Under the pieces are notes generated by a model that saw only the letters and a list, made by a program, of their open reading frames with translations, had not been told where the DNA came from and searched no databases. The position numbers were made by a program, and so were the translations under genes. Shown piece after piece: positions 51,968-60,316 of a stretch of DNA of 64,000 bases (position 1 is its first letter; the number at the start of each line of letters is the position of its first letter). The stretch is taken from positions 2,185,001 through 2,249,000 of the forward strand of contig NC_012914.1 of NCBI RefSeq assembly GCF_000023585.1, read 5' to 3'. Source of the stretch: Paenibacillus sp. JDR-2 (GTDB taxonomy: Bacteria; Bacillota; Bacilli; Paenibacillales; Paenibacillaceae).

Positions 51968-52723
51968 TTATTCTCCGAGCAATTTGCTCTTAAGCACTGC
52001 TATCTCGTCAGCAGATACGCCGATGGTGAGCAGGTATCGTTCTCCGGAACCGTATTTGCCATACAGATGTTCGAGCATCATCACCATGTTATCGGGGGCG
52101 GAGCCCATAAAGCGTTCGAACATTTCGACCGCTTCCGGATCCGCGCTGCCAAGATGCTTCCGGCGCATTTCGTTAATCATCGGAGCCAGGCATTCCGCCG
52201 TTAGGCTGTAATCGTTAATGATTGTGTCGTGAGGAACTTGAACAGTGTCCAAAAGCAGCGCGGAGATGACGCCGGTCCGGTCCTTGCCCGCCGTGCAATG
52301 ATACATGGAGGCTTCCTCCGAGTTCTGTGCCAGATGCCCAAATACCTCGCGAAGCTGAGACTGCGAATGCTCCAGCATATCGACATAAAGCTCGCCGAGG
52401 CTTTGAACCTGCATTACATCCGGCGTAGCCGGATTAATCAGACTGACATGGCGATAAGCCATATCCCGCGAAGCAGCAAAAACGTTCGGATCCTTCTCCA
52501 GCTCTTGATCATGTCTCAAATCGACGATAAGCCGCACGTTCCGATCCATAATGAGTTGTTGGTCAGCGTCAGTCAAACGATGAAGACCATCCGCCCGGTA
52601 CAGCCGGCCCCATATGGTAATTTGACCGTCGTTCGTCTCGTACCCGCCTAAATCACGCATATTATAAGCGCCCTCGAGTTTTACAACCCGGTTCATCTGG
52701 GGCTGCTGAGTATTAGTTGCCAT
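51968..52723 (-). CDS. tyrosine-protein phosphatase (PTP family, Y_phosphatase3 type)
   Basis: The 251-residue protein has the CX5R P-loop in YHCTAGKDRTGVISALL, the NMRDLGGY motif near residue 24 and LYRADGLHRLTDAD, typical of bacterial PTPs of this class that act on phosphotyrosine or phosphoinositides. GAGGTGA lies before ATG 52723. The gene follows the metallophosphoesterase gene by about 20 nt, so they form a two-gene operon. No secretion signal is seen. Confidence 0.88.
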   Translation of the reverse strand: MATNTQQPQMNRVVKLEGAYNMRDLGGYETNDGQITIWGRLYRADGLHRLTDADQQLIMDRNVRLIVDLRHDQELEKDPNVFAASRDMAYRHVSLINPATPDVMQVQSLGELYVDMLEHSQSQLREVFGHLAQNSEEASMYHCTAGKDRTGVISALLLDTVQVPHDTIINDYSLTAECLAPMINEMRRKHLGSADPEAVEMFERFMGSAPDNMVMMLEHLYGKYGSGERYLLTIGVSADEIAVLKSKLLGE

Positions 52724-52746
52724 GAATGTCACCTCTCTATATATAT

Positions 52747-53577
52747 TTAGTGGTTCTCAATTGCCTCTTTCATTTGCTCCATCGTAAATTCGTAGACAAC
52801 CTTGTTCTCGCCGGGCATTGCAGCAGGGGTAACAATCATTTGGCCGTTCTTCACAAGAACCAGGTTATATCCGCTGTTATCGATGAACTTCATGCTGCCC
52901 TTAGAAGTAGGGTCCAGGCCAAAGGCTACGCCGGTGCCGGCTGCGCTCGGGATGTTACGGAACAAGCCGATGCTGTTGAAGTGGATATGACCCGACAGCA
53001 GTCCGATTACATCCGTACCGGCAATAACATCGGCAAGAGCTTCGGGATTTTCCAGCAGATGAGAGTCCATCAGCTCCGAAGGAGTAGCTACAACCGGATG
53101 ATGCAGAACAACAATGGTGCCTGCAGGCGCGGTAGAGGCGAGTTCGTTGCTCAGCCAATCCAGCTGCGCTTCATCCAGCCGGCCGTCATGCTTGCCGGGA
53201 ACTTGCGTATTCAGCATAATAATCCGAAGTTCCTCATGCATGAAGCTGTAGTGGTAAGATTCTTCGGAAGGTTCTTCGTTCAAATAGCCCTCACGGAAAA
53301 ACGGGCGGGAGTCGTGGTTGCCAAGCGCCACATATACCGGAATTCCAAGCGCTGCTTGTTCCTCGTCGATCAGCTGGCGGAGAAATTTATAATCCTCGAC
53401 ATCTCCGTCTTGCGTAAGGTCACCGCTGATTACGATAAAAGCAGGTTTCTCGCTGAGCCTGCCAATCTCCGCAAATACGGCACGAAGCTTGGCGCCGCCG
53501 TCGATCGAGAACAGGGGAGTTTTTCCGGGAACGTTAACATGTGTGTCAGTTAGGTGAGCAAACAAAATCGGGTTCAT
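52747..53577 (-). CDS. calcineurin-like metallophosphoesterase (CpdA/Icc-like)
   Basis: The 276-residue enzyme shows all metallophosphoesterase motifs: LTDTHVN, ISGDLTQDG, ALGNHDSRP, VLHHPVV and LSGHIHFNS. The arrangement resembles class III cyclic nucleotide phosphodiesterases, but glycerophosphodiesterases share it. GAAAGGACG supports ATG 53577. An 18-bp palindrome in its upstream region and the adjacent GntR/FCD gene suggest regulated expression. Confidence 0.88.
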   Translation of the reverse strand: MNPILFAHLTDTHVNVPGKTPLFSIDGGAKLRAVFAEIGRLSEKPAFIVISGDLTQDGDVEDYKFLRQLIDEEQAALGIPVYVALGNHDSRPFFREGYLNEEPSEESYHYSFMHEELRIIMLNTQVPGKHDGRLDEAQLDWLSNELASTAPAGTIVVLHHPVVATPSELMDSHLLENPEALADVIAGTDVIGLLSGHIHFNSIGLFRNIPSAAGTGVAFGLDPTSKGSMKFIDNSGYNLVLVKNGQMIVTPAAMPGENKVVYEFTMEQMKEAIENH

Positions 53578-53625
53578 TCGAATCGTCCTTTCGGGAGTGG
53601 ATTGAACTTGTTCGAATTTAGTATG

Positions 53626-53643
53626 CAACTTGTATGTAAGTTG
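53626..53643 (-). promoter_or_regulatory. candidate GntR operator
   Basis: CAACTT-GTATGT-AAGTTG is a perfect 6-bp-arm palindrome 48 bp upstream of the phosphoesterase start and 75 bp after the GntR/FCD stop. FCD-type regulators usually bind short palindromes of this kind. The neighbouring regulator is the natural candidate. Confidence 0.5.
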
Positions 53644-53679
53644 TGTGTAATCAAAAAGTTGAATATTTGTAAATTAAAA

Positions 53680-53714
53680 AATAAAACCGGAGGCCAATAA
53701 GGCTTCCGGTTTAC
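53680..53714 (-). terminator. GntR gene terminator
   Basis: On the minus strand AAACCGGAAGCC-TTATT-GGCCTCCGGTTTT is followed by ATTTTTTAATTT, directly after the GntR stop. Confidence 0.85.
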
Positions 53715-53718
53715 GCGT

Positions 53719-54369
53719 CTATCTCATCAGTCCGCCGAGGATGAACTGCTCATGGACATCGGCGTATTGCTCCGTGACAGCGGCTTTGGCCGCTGCGATA
53801 TCACCGCTCTTAATCGCTTCGTAAATCCGGCGGTTCGTTTGAACGGAGCGGCTTGGCTGGTATTGCGGATATTTTTTGCGGTAGGCAACGGTATGGAAGA
53901 CATACCGCCCGCGGTACAGCTCCATAATTTGCAGCATGCTCTCGTTATGAATCGTCCGGAGGATCGTTTCGGTGAACAGCAGGGTATGGTTGTAATAACC
54001 GTAGTAATCGCTTTGCTCCATAGCCAGCTGCTGCTGCTCAAGCAATTGGCTCATCGTATCCACATCGAAAGCAAGCTGGCGCTTCAAGGCCGTGTCCAGC
54101 GCGAACAGCTGCATAGAGACAAGAACTTCATACATTTCGCTAAAATCATGGGCGGAAACTTCCTTAACCATGACTCCCCGTCCGCGAAAGGTTCCCACAA
54201 GCCCTTCCCGTTCCAGCAAGGAGATAGCTGCTCGGATAGGCGTCCGGCTCATGCCTAGCAGTCCGGCAAGCTCATTTTCCGATAACATGGAGCCGGGCAT
54301 ATATTCCGCGCGCATAATCCGCTCCCGAATTTCACGATAAGCGACCGTTTCCAGAGAAGTAGAAGACAT
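53719..54369 (-). CDS. GntR-family regulator, FCD/FadR type
   Basis: The 216-residue protein has an N-terminal winged helix (YREIRERIMRAEYMPGSMLSENELAGLLGMSRTPIR is the family region, residues about 11-45) and a C-terminal all-helical FCD ligand domain (about 80-205) with His/Asp positions typical for metal-bound organic acids. It is transcribed alone and terminated before the phosphoesterase gene. Its regulon may include that operon and the aminotransferase-aldolase-kinase operon; inferred from position. Confidence 0.88.
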   Translation of the reverse strand: MSSTSLETVAYREIRERIMRAEYMPGSMLSENELAGLLGMSRTPIRAAISLLEREGLVGTFRGRGVMVKEVSAHDFSEMYEVLVSMQLFALDTALKRQLAFDVDTMSQLLEQQQLAMEQSDYYGYYNHTLLFTETILRTIHNESMLQIMELYRGRYVFHTVAYRKKYPQYQPSRSVQTNRRIYEAIKSGDIAAAKAAVTEQYADVHEQFILGGLMR

Positions 54370-54469
54370 AATGATCTATTCCTTTGTTTGTTTTTAGTTT
54401 AATAGTAACAAATGTCTTGAAAATACTGCAATGAGGAAGATAACCTCCAAATGCCCCTTGCCAACTCAT

Positions 54470-54489
54470 TGTATTACTGCCATAATACA
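54470..54489 (+). promoter_or_regulatory. palindromic operator 1 of the YtrA-type regulator
   Basis: TGTATTA-CTGCCA-TAATACA, a perfect 7-bp-arm inverted repeat ending 17 nt before the gntR start. The same arms with the same 6-nt spacer recur at 54905-54924. Confidence 0.7.
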
Positions 54490-54506
54490 GTCATAGCAGG
54501 GGGCAG

Positions 54507-54887
54507 GTGAGGGTATTGCTGACGTTTCAGGATTTGCAGCTGAATAATAAAATGCCGGTCTACATGCAGATTGCTCTGTATGTGAAACGGCGTATTTTGC
54601 TAAAATGGGCAGTTTCCGGTGACAAGCTTCCTTCCAGAAGGGATATTGCGATGCAGCTGAACATTAATCCAAACACCGTTCAGAAGGCGTTTAAGCTGAT
54701 GGAGGATGAAGGGTATGTCCGAACGAGCAGCACCACGGGAAGCGTGATTTATTTGAATGACGAAATTTACAGCCGAATCGAGTCGGAATTGACCAAGGAA
54801 ATGGTGGCGGCGTTTATCGCGGAAGCCAAGGAAGCGAATCTATCGTTCAAGAAAACCGTAGAGCTTCTAACGGAGTTGTGGGAATAA
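54507..54887 (+). CDS. GntR-family regulator, YtrA subfamily
   Basis: The 126-residue protein has a winged helix domain (about 15-80: PVYMQIALYVKRRIL, LPSRRDIAMQLNINPNTVQKAF) followed by a short dimerisation helix and no large ligand domain, the YtrA layout. GTG 54507 has GGGGG upstream. YtrA proteins repress ABC transporter operons that follow them, often induced by cell-wall antibiotics. Here the operon encodes an ABC exporter and two ecto-proteins. Two identical palindromes flank the gene. Confidence 0.9.
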   Translation: MRVLLTFQDLQLNNKMPVYMQIALYVKRRILLKWAVSGDKLPSRRDIAMQLNINPNTVQKAFKLMEDEGYVRTSSTTGSVIYLNDEIYSRIESELTKEMVAAFIAEAKEANLSFKKTVELLTELWE

Positions 54888-54904
54888 GTTTTTTATACAG
54901 TGAT

Positions 54905-54924
54905 TGTATTAGTCGATTAATACA
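54905..54924 (+). promoter_or_regulatory. palindromic operator 2 of the YtrA-type regulator
   Basis: TGTATTA-GTCGAT-TAATACA, identical in arms and spacing to 54470-54489. It ends where the AGGAGG of the permease gene begins (54924-54929), so bound repressor would block transcript elongation or a second promoter. Confidence 0.7.
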
Positions 54925-54938
54925 GGAGGTGCTGGCAA

Positions 54939-55712
54939 GTGAAAGGTTTGTACCGGCTGCTTAATATTCAATTTGCATCCATGCTGCCCGTTTTGTTGAT
55001 TCTGACGGCGGGGATGATCGTTACGCCATATCTACTGCTGCAATCCGCGGCAGAGAAATTAAACGAAAATGCCGTTCATCCGAGATTCGAGAGCTTGTAT
55101 AATACATCCGGCTGCAAGACGGCGCTGTTTGTGTTTATTGCCGTATTCTGCGTTTATTTTCTCGTGAAGCAGTACAACGCGTATTGGGGAAGCAAAAGCA
55201 TCTATACGTACTTAACCCTCCCGGTAAAGCGCGAGGCGTATTATTGGAGCAATTTGCTATCTTTTATGATCGGACTGCTGCTTCTGTTTGCCGCTCATTT
55301 GCTGGCGATCCGCTGGGGGTACGCGGCTTATGTTAGTCATATCGGCAGCTATGCGGACGGCAAGTTCGTGATGCATAACGGGTTGTTCCTCGCTTTTATC
55401 CGTTCTAACTTTCTAAAGGTTTTATTGCCCATAAGCATCAGCGGCTGGGTGGCTTCGGTAAGCATGCTAGTAAGCCTGGCAACCGGACTTTATTATGCGT
55501 TTCTGTGCGAACGCGGCAGACGGCATTGGTACATCATTCTCGTTATTGCCGCAGGATGGATCATGCGGCATATTCTGAATGCTCAGATTGATGCGCCGAA
55601 TTTGGATTGGACGATGGCAAAGCTGTATGCGTATAGTATAGCTCTATTTCTCTTGAGCGGTTTCTTTATCTGGCATAGCATGAGGCTGGTCCGGAAAGGG
55701 GTTATCGCCTGA
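54939..55712 (+). CDS. ABC-2-like permease subunit
   Basis: The 257-residue protein has about six hydrophobic helices: ASMLPVLLILTAGMIVTPYLL, TALFVFIAVFCVYFLV, LLSFMIGLLLLFAAHLLAI and others. The stretch SIYTYLTLPVKREAYYWSNLL is typical of ABC exporters of the YtrC/ABC-2 type. GTG start with AGGAGG. The ATPase partner is the last gene of the operon. Its stop overlaps the next start by 1 nt (ATGG after TG). Confidence 0.85.
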   Translation: MKGLYRLLNIQFASMLPVLLILTAGMIVTPYLLLQSAAEKLNENAVHPRFESLYNTSGCKTALFVFIAVFCVYFLVKQYNAYWGSKSIYTYLTLPVKREAYYWSNLLSFMIGLLLLFAAHLLAIRWGYAAYVSHIGSYADGKFVMHNGLFLAFIRSNFLKVLLPISISGWVASVSMLVSLATGLYYAFLCERGRRHWYIILVIAAGWIMRHILNAQIDAPNLDWTMAKLYAYSIALFLLSGFFIWHSMRLVRKGVIA

Positions 55713-56995
55713 TGGTGCTTTTACGGAAAATAGTATCGCGACATGCGGCTCTTCCGATATTCATCCTGGCGCTGCTTTTGATTGGGTTGCAATTTATGAA
55801 GGTTCATGCGGACAGGGATAAAGGAGTCTTTTACTTAAAGGATCATGAAGGAAACCAAGCGGCGTTATCTGACGTGACGATTAGCGGCGAACTCGGAGAC
55901 GGCTTTCATGGTACCTTGTTTAATCTGGCCAATGGCAAGGTAGCGACGGATACGAAGGTGTTTGATCCGCCAAGGGCGGTTTGGTACAACAGCGTTCAGC
56001 CTGATAAGGTAAAAGGGAAATGGAAGTTTGACAACGTCTTTTCGCCGGACTCGATCGTGGCGAGAGATCCGGACGATCCAGGAACCTACCGGCAAGCATC
56101 CGTATACCCCAATATCACGGAGTATGACGAGAACAAACAGCCGAGAAACGACAATACTGCTACTTATACGAACCGGCTCGAATACGGGCTGGCCAACATT
56201 GGAGACCAGTACTATTTCGTCGTACCTTCGACAAACAGCTATGTCGGTACGAGCGGAATCTATCGATTACATTTTATTGATGGCAGGGATTACAATAATC
56301 AATTGCCGGCATCGGAGGCCTTGGCCACGTTCAGTCTGGATAAAAACAAGGGAGACGGCTCTTCTGAAATTCAAGTGCTTGGACTTGAAGCAGTTGGCGA
56401 TAAGCTTGCTTTAGTGCTGGAGGAAGATCAGAAGCTGGTGATCCGGAGCTATGACAGCAAGAGCGGAGAGTCGTTAGGGGAAGCGGCCGTAAGCGGATTT
56501 TCCATCCCGGGATCTAAAGATAAGGTGCAAGGCCGTTCGTTCTATGAGTCTTATGAAGCGTATTCGGATTCTGACAGCAGCAGGTTAAGCCTTGCGTTTA
56601 TGAGCAGTCCGGACCAAGGACAAGTGCGTAAAACGGTTTGGAGCTTTGATCTTGCGGACGGAGTAAAGCTGCTGGACGAAACAGCCGTCAGCTACCCGGA
56701 CGATATGGAGTCCAATTTGCGCGACATGAAGAGCATTCACTATATAAATGGCAAGTTGTATGTCATCTATCAGTCAACGGAAACAAAGGATGAAAGCGAT
56801 ATTGTGTTTGATATCGCCCGGCCTAAACATCTGATGATACGAGTCTACAAGGCAGCGAGGCTTCAGTATGAAGGCGAGCTTGTCACGGACAGGAACCAGG
56901 ACAGCAACAGGGTCGAACACCTGGCAACCAGTTACGACTATAATCCAATGTATAACAGGGAATTTGACCATATTTCAATCCGGTCAGCGGAATAA
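55712..56995 (+). CDS. membrane-anchored extracytoplasmic protein, unknown family (copy 1)
   Basis: The 427-residue protein has one N-terminal membrane helix (about 12-30, HAALPIFILALLLIGLQF) and a large extracytoplasmic part rich in short beta strands, compatible with a beta-propeller or beta-solenoid fold. It is paralogous to the next gene product. Shared stretches include LEYGLANIGDQYYFVVPST, GIYRLHF, VLGLEAVGDKLALVL, VWSFDL and HLMIRVYKAARLQYEGELV. No catalytic motif is recognised. Being inside an ABC exporter operon, it may be a substrate-sensing or accessory subunit; inference only. Confidence 0.8.
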   Translation: MVLLRKIVSRHAALPIFILALLLIGLQFMKVHADRDKGVFYLKDHEGNQAALSDVTISGELGDGFHGTLFNLANGKVATDTKVFDPPRAVWYNSVQPDKVKGKWKFDNVFSPDSIVARDPDDPGTYRQASVYPNITEYDENKQPRNDNTATYTNRLEYGLANIGDQYYFVVPSTNSYVGTSGIYRLHFIDGRDYNNQLPASEALATFSLDKNKGDGSSEIQVLGLEAVGDKLALVLEEDQKLVIRSYDSKSGESLGEAAVSGFSIPGSKDKVQGRSFYESYEAYSDSDSSRLSLAFMSSPDQGQVRKTVWSFDLADGVKLLDETAVSYPDDMESNLRDMKSIHYINGKLYVIYQSTETKDESDIVFDIARPKHLMIRVYKAARLQYEGELVTDRNQDSNRVEHLATSYDYNPMYNREFDHISIRSAE

Positions 56996-57008
56996 GGAGG
57001 GATGTACC

Positions 57009-58241
57009 ATGATGCTTGTCCGGAAGCTATCCCGTCATCTTGCCATTCCCGTAGGCATAATAGCCATCCTGCTAATTGGAATCTTTGCCTGGCTGAATCA
57101 TGCTCATCAGAATGCGGGGACTTTATATATAAAGGATCATTTCGGTGACCGGTCTGCAATTGACCCGATTAGAATCTCCGGAGATATTAGCGATCAGTAC
57201 GCCAGCACGGCGTTTGAGATAAACAAGGGGAAATTATCCAAGCATACCGAGGTGTACGATCCTCCGCTACTTCTGCCGGATCATTACAAGTACGTTAACG
57301 GGAGCAAAAAAAGGATAGACAATCTGGAGTATGAAGTACACGGAGACGGCGCTTTTTACGTTTTGTATACCGACAAGAACTTGTTAAATGCTAAGCATAA
57401 CGGCAAGACCTCGCTTGTCTATACGAATATTGCGAACGCGAACGCGGACGGCAACTACTCCAATTCGCTGGAATACGGACTCGCAAAGCTTGGAGATCAT
57501 CTGTACTTTACCGTGCCTACCACGGCAGAAAGTACGGGCACCAACGGCATTTACGAGCTCTCTTTTGCAGAGGAAGGAACGACCCGGACGGTGGCGGAAT
57601 TTAGTCTGGACCAGAATAAAGAAGGTGCCTCTCTTGCCGTGCTTGGACTTGCGGCAGCGGGCGGCAAGCTTGCGCTTATATTGAAGGAGAACGGGCAAGT
57701 CGTCGTGAGAGGTTATGATCCGGAAAGCGGGAAGATGCTTGGCAATATTAGGCTTGGTCCATCGGGCAGCGTGTATTCGGATCAATATGAGGCCTATTCC
57801 AATGATAAGGTTTTGAATCTTGTTTTTCAGAACAATTCCATTTCAACGGATTATAATACCTTCTATCACAAAACGGTATGGAGTATCGATTTCCGAAACG
57901 GGATGCAGCTGGTTGATGCAACCAATCTGGACTATGCAAGCACTTGGAAGGATTATTATCGCAGCCGAATGAACATGCAATATCTGGGTGGAAGGCTGTA
58001 TCTGGTTTATACCTTTACTGAACCTAGACCGGACGATCGGTTTGATAGCTTCCTGCCGATTCATTTAATGATAAGAGCGTATAAAGCGAATCAGCTTCTT
58101 TACGAGGGCGAGCTGGTATCGGATTTGAACGATGATTCGGTTAATACCCTTAACTGGCCGGACGGAACGTCTTATGATCTCCGGTTCTACGACTATCGTT
58201 TATTCGACCATCTGAAGCTTGAGAGAGGAAAGGGGGAATAG
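57009..58241 (+). CDS. membrane-anchored extracytoplasmic protein, unknown family (copy 2)
   Basis: The 410-residue paralogue of the preceding protein starts at ATG 57009 after AAGGAGGG. It has the same N-terminal layout (SRHLAIPVGIIAILLIGIFA as membrane helix) and collinear shared stretches (LYIKDHFGD, ISGDISDQY, LEYGLAKLGDHLYFTVPTT, GIYELSF, VWSIDF, HLMIRAYKANQLLYEGELV). The pair evidently arose by tandem duplication and has diverged considerably. Retention of both copies suggests distinct roles or a heteromer. Confidence 0.8.
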   Translation: MMLVRKLSRHLAIPVGIIAILLIGIFAWLNHAHQNAGTLYIKDHFGDRSAIDPIRISGDISDQYASTAFEINKGKLSKHTEVYDPPLLLPDHYKYVNGSKKRIDNLEYEVHGDGAFYVLYTDKNLLNAKHNGKTSLVYTNIANANADGNYSNSLEYGLAKLGDHLYFTVPTTAESTGTNGIYELSFAEEGTTRTVAEFSLDQNKEGASLAVLGLAAAGGKLALILKENGQVVVRGYDPESGKMLGNIRLGPSGSVYSDQYEAYSNDKVLNLVFQNNSISTDYNTFYHKTVWSIDFRNGMQLVDATNLDYASTWKDYYRSRMNMQYLGGRLYLVYTFTEPRPDDRFDSFLPIHLMIRAYKANQLLYEGELVSDLNDDSVNTLNWPDGTSYDLRFYDYRLFDHLKLERGKGE

Positions 58242-58243
58242 CC

Positions 58244-58960
58244 ATGCTTGAATTAAAGTACGTGGAGAAAACATTCGGCGATGCCAGACCTATCCTGCAT
58301 GTCCGGGATTTGAGCATTCCAAGCGGCGAAATTGTTGGCGTATTGGGCGAGAACGGAAGCGGGAAAACGACGCTGCTCAAAGCGATTATGGGACTAGGCG
58401 AGGTCCAGCATACGGACATTTTGCTGAACGGCCGTCCTGTAGGGGAGCAGTATGCGCAGATTGCGTATATAACCGAAGAGGGGAGTTACATTCCGAAGCT
58501 GACACCGGTTCAATATGCGGAATTTCTCTCCGCCTTTTATCCGCAATTTGACCTTGCGTATTATAATAAGCTGCTGAAATTTTACGAGCTGGAGCCCGAT
58601 AAGAGAATTCGCACCTTCTCGAGAGGCCAGAAATCCAAGCTGGAGATCAGTGCGGGGATGGCGAAAGGCGCCAAATACATTTTGATGGATGAACCGTTCC
58701 TCGGCAAAGATATGTTTACGCGGCGGGACTTTCTGAAGCTGATGATCGGCAATTTGAAGGGGGATGAAACGATACTGATCGTTACCCATCACCTTGACGA
58801 GATCGAGACGGTTATCGACCGTGCGCTCATTATGTCCAGAGGCCGTATTGAAGCGGATCTGTACATGGATGACCTGCGGGAGCAGGGCAAGGAGCTTGCG
58901 GCTATCATGGCGGAAACAGCAGGCTACCGTCCGGATCGTTATAAAAGCGTATTGGAATAG
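58244..58960 (+). CDS. ABC transporter ATP-binding protein (YtrB-like)
   Basis: The 238-residue ATPase shows Walker A GENGSGKTT, a Q-loop region ITEEGSYIPKLTPVQY, a signature motif in the variant form FSRGQKSKL instead of LSGGQ, Walker B YILMDEPF and H-loop VTHHLDE. Variant FSRGQ signatures are common in YtrB-type exporters. It is 3 nt downstream of the second ecto-protein gene, and energises the permease at 54939. Confidence 0.92.
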   Translation: MLELKYVEKTFGDARPILHVRDLSIPSGEIVGVLGENGSGKTTLLKAIMGLGEVQHTDILLNGRPVGEQYAQIAYITEEGSYIPKLTPVQYAEFLSAFYPQFDLAYYNKLLKFYELEPDKRIRTFSRGQKSKLEISAGMAKGAKYILMDEPFLGKDMFTRRDFLKLMIGNLKGDETILIVTHHLDEIETVIDRALIMSRGRIEADLYMDDLREQGKELAAIMAETAGYRPDRYKSVLE

Positions 58961-58964
58961 AACT

Positions 58965-58999
58965 AAGGAGCAGCGTTGCGATACGCGGCTCCTTTTTTT
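58965..58999 (+). terminator. ABC operon terminator
   Basis: AGGAGCAGCG pairs with CGCGGCTCCT and is followed by seven T residues. Confidence 0.9.
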
Positions 59000-59003
59000 G
59001 TTT

Positions 59004-59435
59004 TTACTTCATCCGCCCAATTGACAAGCTTACCTTATAGTTGCCGTAACCAAGCAATACGTCGAGAAAGCTTGTCAGCTCCTGCTGCGAGCCGACGCGC
59101 ACGCGCATCCAATAGCAGCCTTCGCCGCTGACGCGGTGAATCTCAACAACCTGACTGCTTCTGCCCGCAAATTGCTGGAACGCCTGATGTGCCGTATTGG
59201 ACGCCAAAAAGACGGTGACAAAGGCATGGACGGTCAAGCCGATTTTCTCGGGATTCCAATTGACCGTTGTGCCTTCAATGATGCCAAGGTCCTGAAGCTT
59301 GCGGACGCGGGCGCCTACGGCCTGACCGGTCATATGCACCTGCTCTCCAATGGACTTGTGGGACTGGCCGGCATCCGCAATCAGGCAGCTTAATATTTGT
59401 CTGTCGATATCGTCAATTCCGTAGGAATGCAACAT
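59004..59435 (-). CDS. Lrp/AsnC-family regulator
   Basis: The 143-residue protein has the N-terminal AsnC HTH (IDDIDRQILSCLIADAGQSHKSIGEQVHMTGQ is the domain start, Ile-Asp-Asp-Ile at residues 7-10) and a C-terminal RAM/ACT ligand domain (HAFVTVFLAS, VEIHRVSGEGCYWMRVRV). AAAGGA precedes ATG 59435. It is divergent from an MBL-fold hydrolase gene, which is a possible target. Effector unknown. Confidence 0.9.
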   Translation of the reverse strand: MLHSYGIDDIDRQILSCLIADAGQSHKSIGEQVHMTGQAVGARVRKLQDLGIIEGTTVNWNPEKIGLTVHAFVTVFLASNTAHQAFQQFAGRSSQVVEIHRVSGEGCYWMRVRVGSQQELTSFLDVLLGYGNYKVSLSIGRMK

Positions 59436-59557
59436 GTCGGAAGAAATCCTTTCATCATGAAAATAAAAGCGGTTAAATGGTTTCACCAGGTTATTCGCGT
59501 AGGATACGGCTTATTTTATAATTGTATCAGACACGATTAGAAATGAGGGATACAAAT

Positions 59558-60316
59558 ATGAACATTCAACTTATTAGGCATGCCACGCTGTGGCTGGACT
59601 ATGCGGGAGTACGGTTTCTTGTGGATCCGATGTTTAGCGAAGCCGGCGTAAATCCGCCGATTATGAATTCAACGAATGACCGGTGTAATCCGCTTGTTCC
59701 GCTGCCCTTTCACACGGAAAAGCTGCTGCAGCCGGAGGTTATTCTCGTCAGCCACCTCCATCCCGATCATTGGGATGCCGCCGCAATAGAGGCGCTGCCG
59801 AAGTCGACGCCGCTGTTCTGTCAGCCGGGAGATGCCGCAGCGATCACGGGCCAGTATTTTGCTAACGTAACGGAAATCGGGCAGTCCGTCCTCTATAAAG
59901 GCATTACAATTTCAAGAACAAACGGCCGGCATGGGACGGGAGAGATCGGCGAAAAAATGGGGCAGGTGTCCGGCTTTATTCTTCAGGCAGATGGCGAGCC
60001 GACTCTATATATCGCGGGCGATACCATCTGGTGTGACGAAGTGAAGCATGCTTTGGACGCCTTCAAGCCTGATGTCGCGGTTGTGAACGCGGGAGGGGCG
60101 CAATTTGCCGTTGGCGATCCCATTACGATGAATGCGGAGGATGTCATCCAGATATGCCGTTATGCACCGTCTACGAAGGTGGTTGCCGTGCATATGGATA
60201 CGATCAATCATTGTCTGGTGACAAGAGATGTTCTCGCGGAAGCGTTAAGCGCCGAGAATCTGCTTGATCAGGTTCTGATCCCTGCGGACGGCCAGCAGGT
60301 AACGTTAGACAAGTAA
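59558..60316 (+). CDS. MBL-fold metal-dependent hydrolase (UlaG/YtkL-like)
   Basis: The 252-residue protein has the metallo-beta-lactamase metal motif SHLHPDHWD and downstream ligands in TNGRHGTG, YIAGDTIW and VAVHMDTINH. ATG 59558 follows AATGAGGGA. Such cytosolic members include lactonases and phosphodiesterases; the substrate is not inferable. Its 3' end overlaps the convergent alpha/beta hydrolase gene by 49 nt. Confidence 0.88.
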   Translation: MNIQLIRHATLWLDYAGVRFLVDPMFSEAGVNPPIMNSTNDRCNPLVPLPFHTEKLLQPEVILVSHLHPDHWDAAAIEALPKSTPLFCQPGDAAAITGQYFANVTEIGQSVLYKGITISRTNGRHGTGEIGEKMGQVSGFILQADGEPTLYIAGDTIWCDEVKHALDAFKPDVAVVNAGGAQFAVGDPITMNAEDVIQICRYAPSTKVVAVHMDTINHCLVTRDVLAEALSAENLLDQVLIPADGQQVTLDK

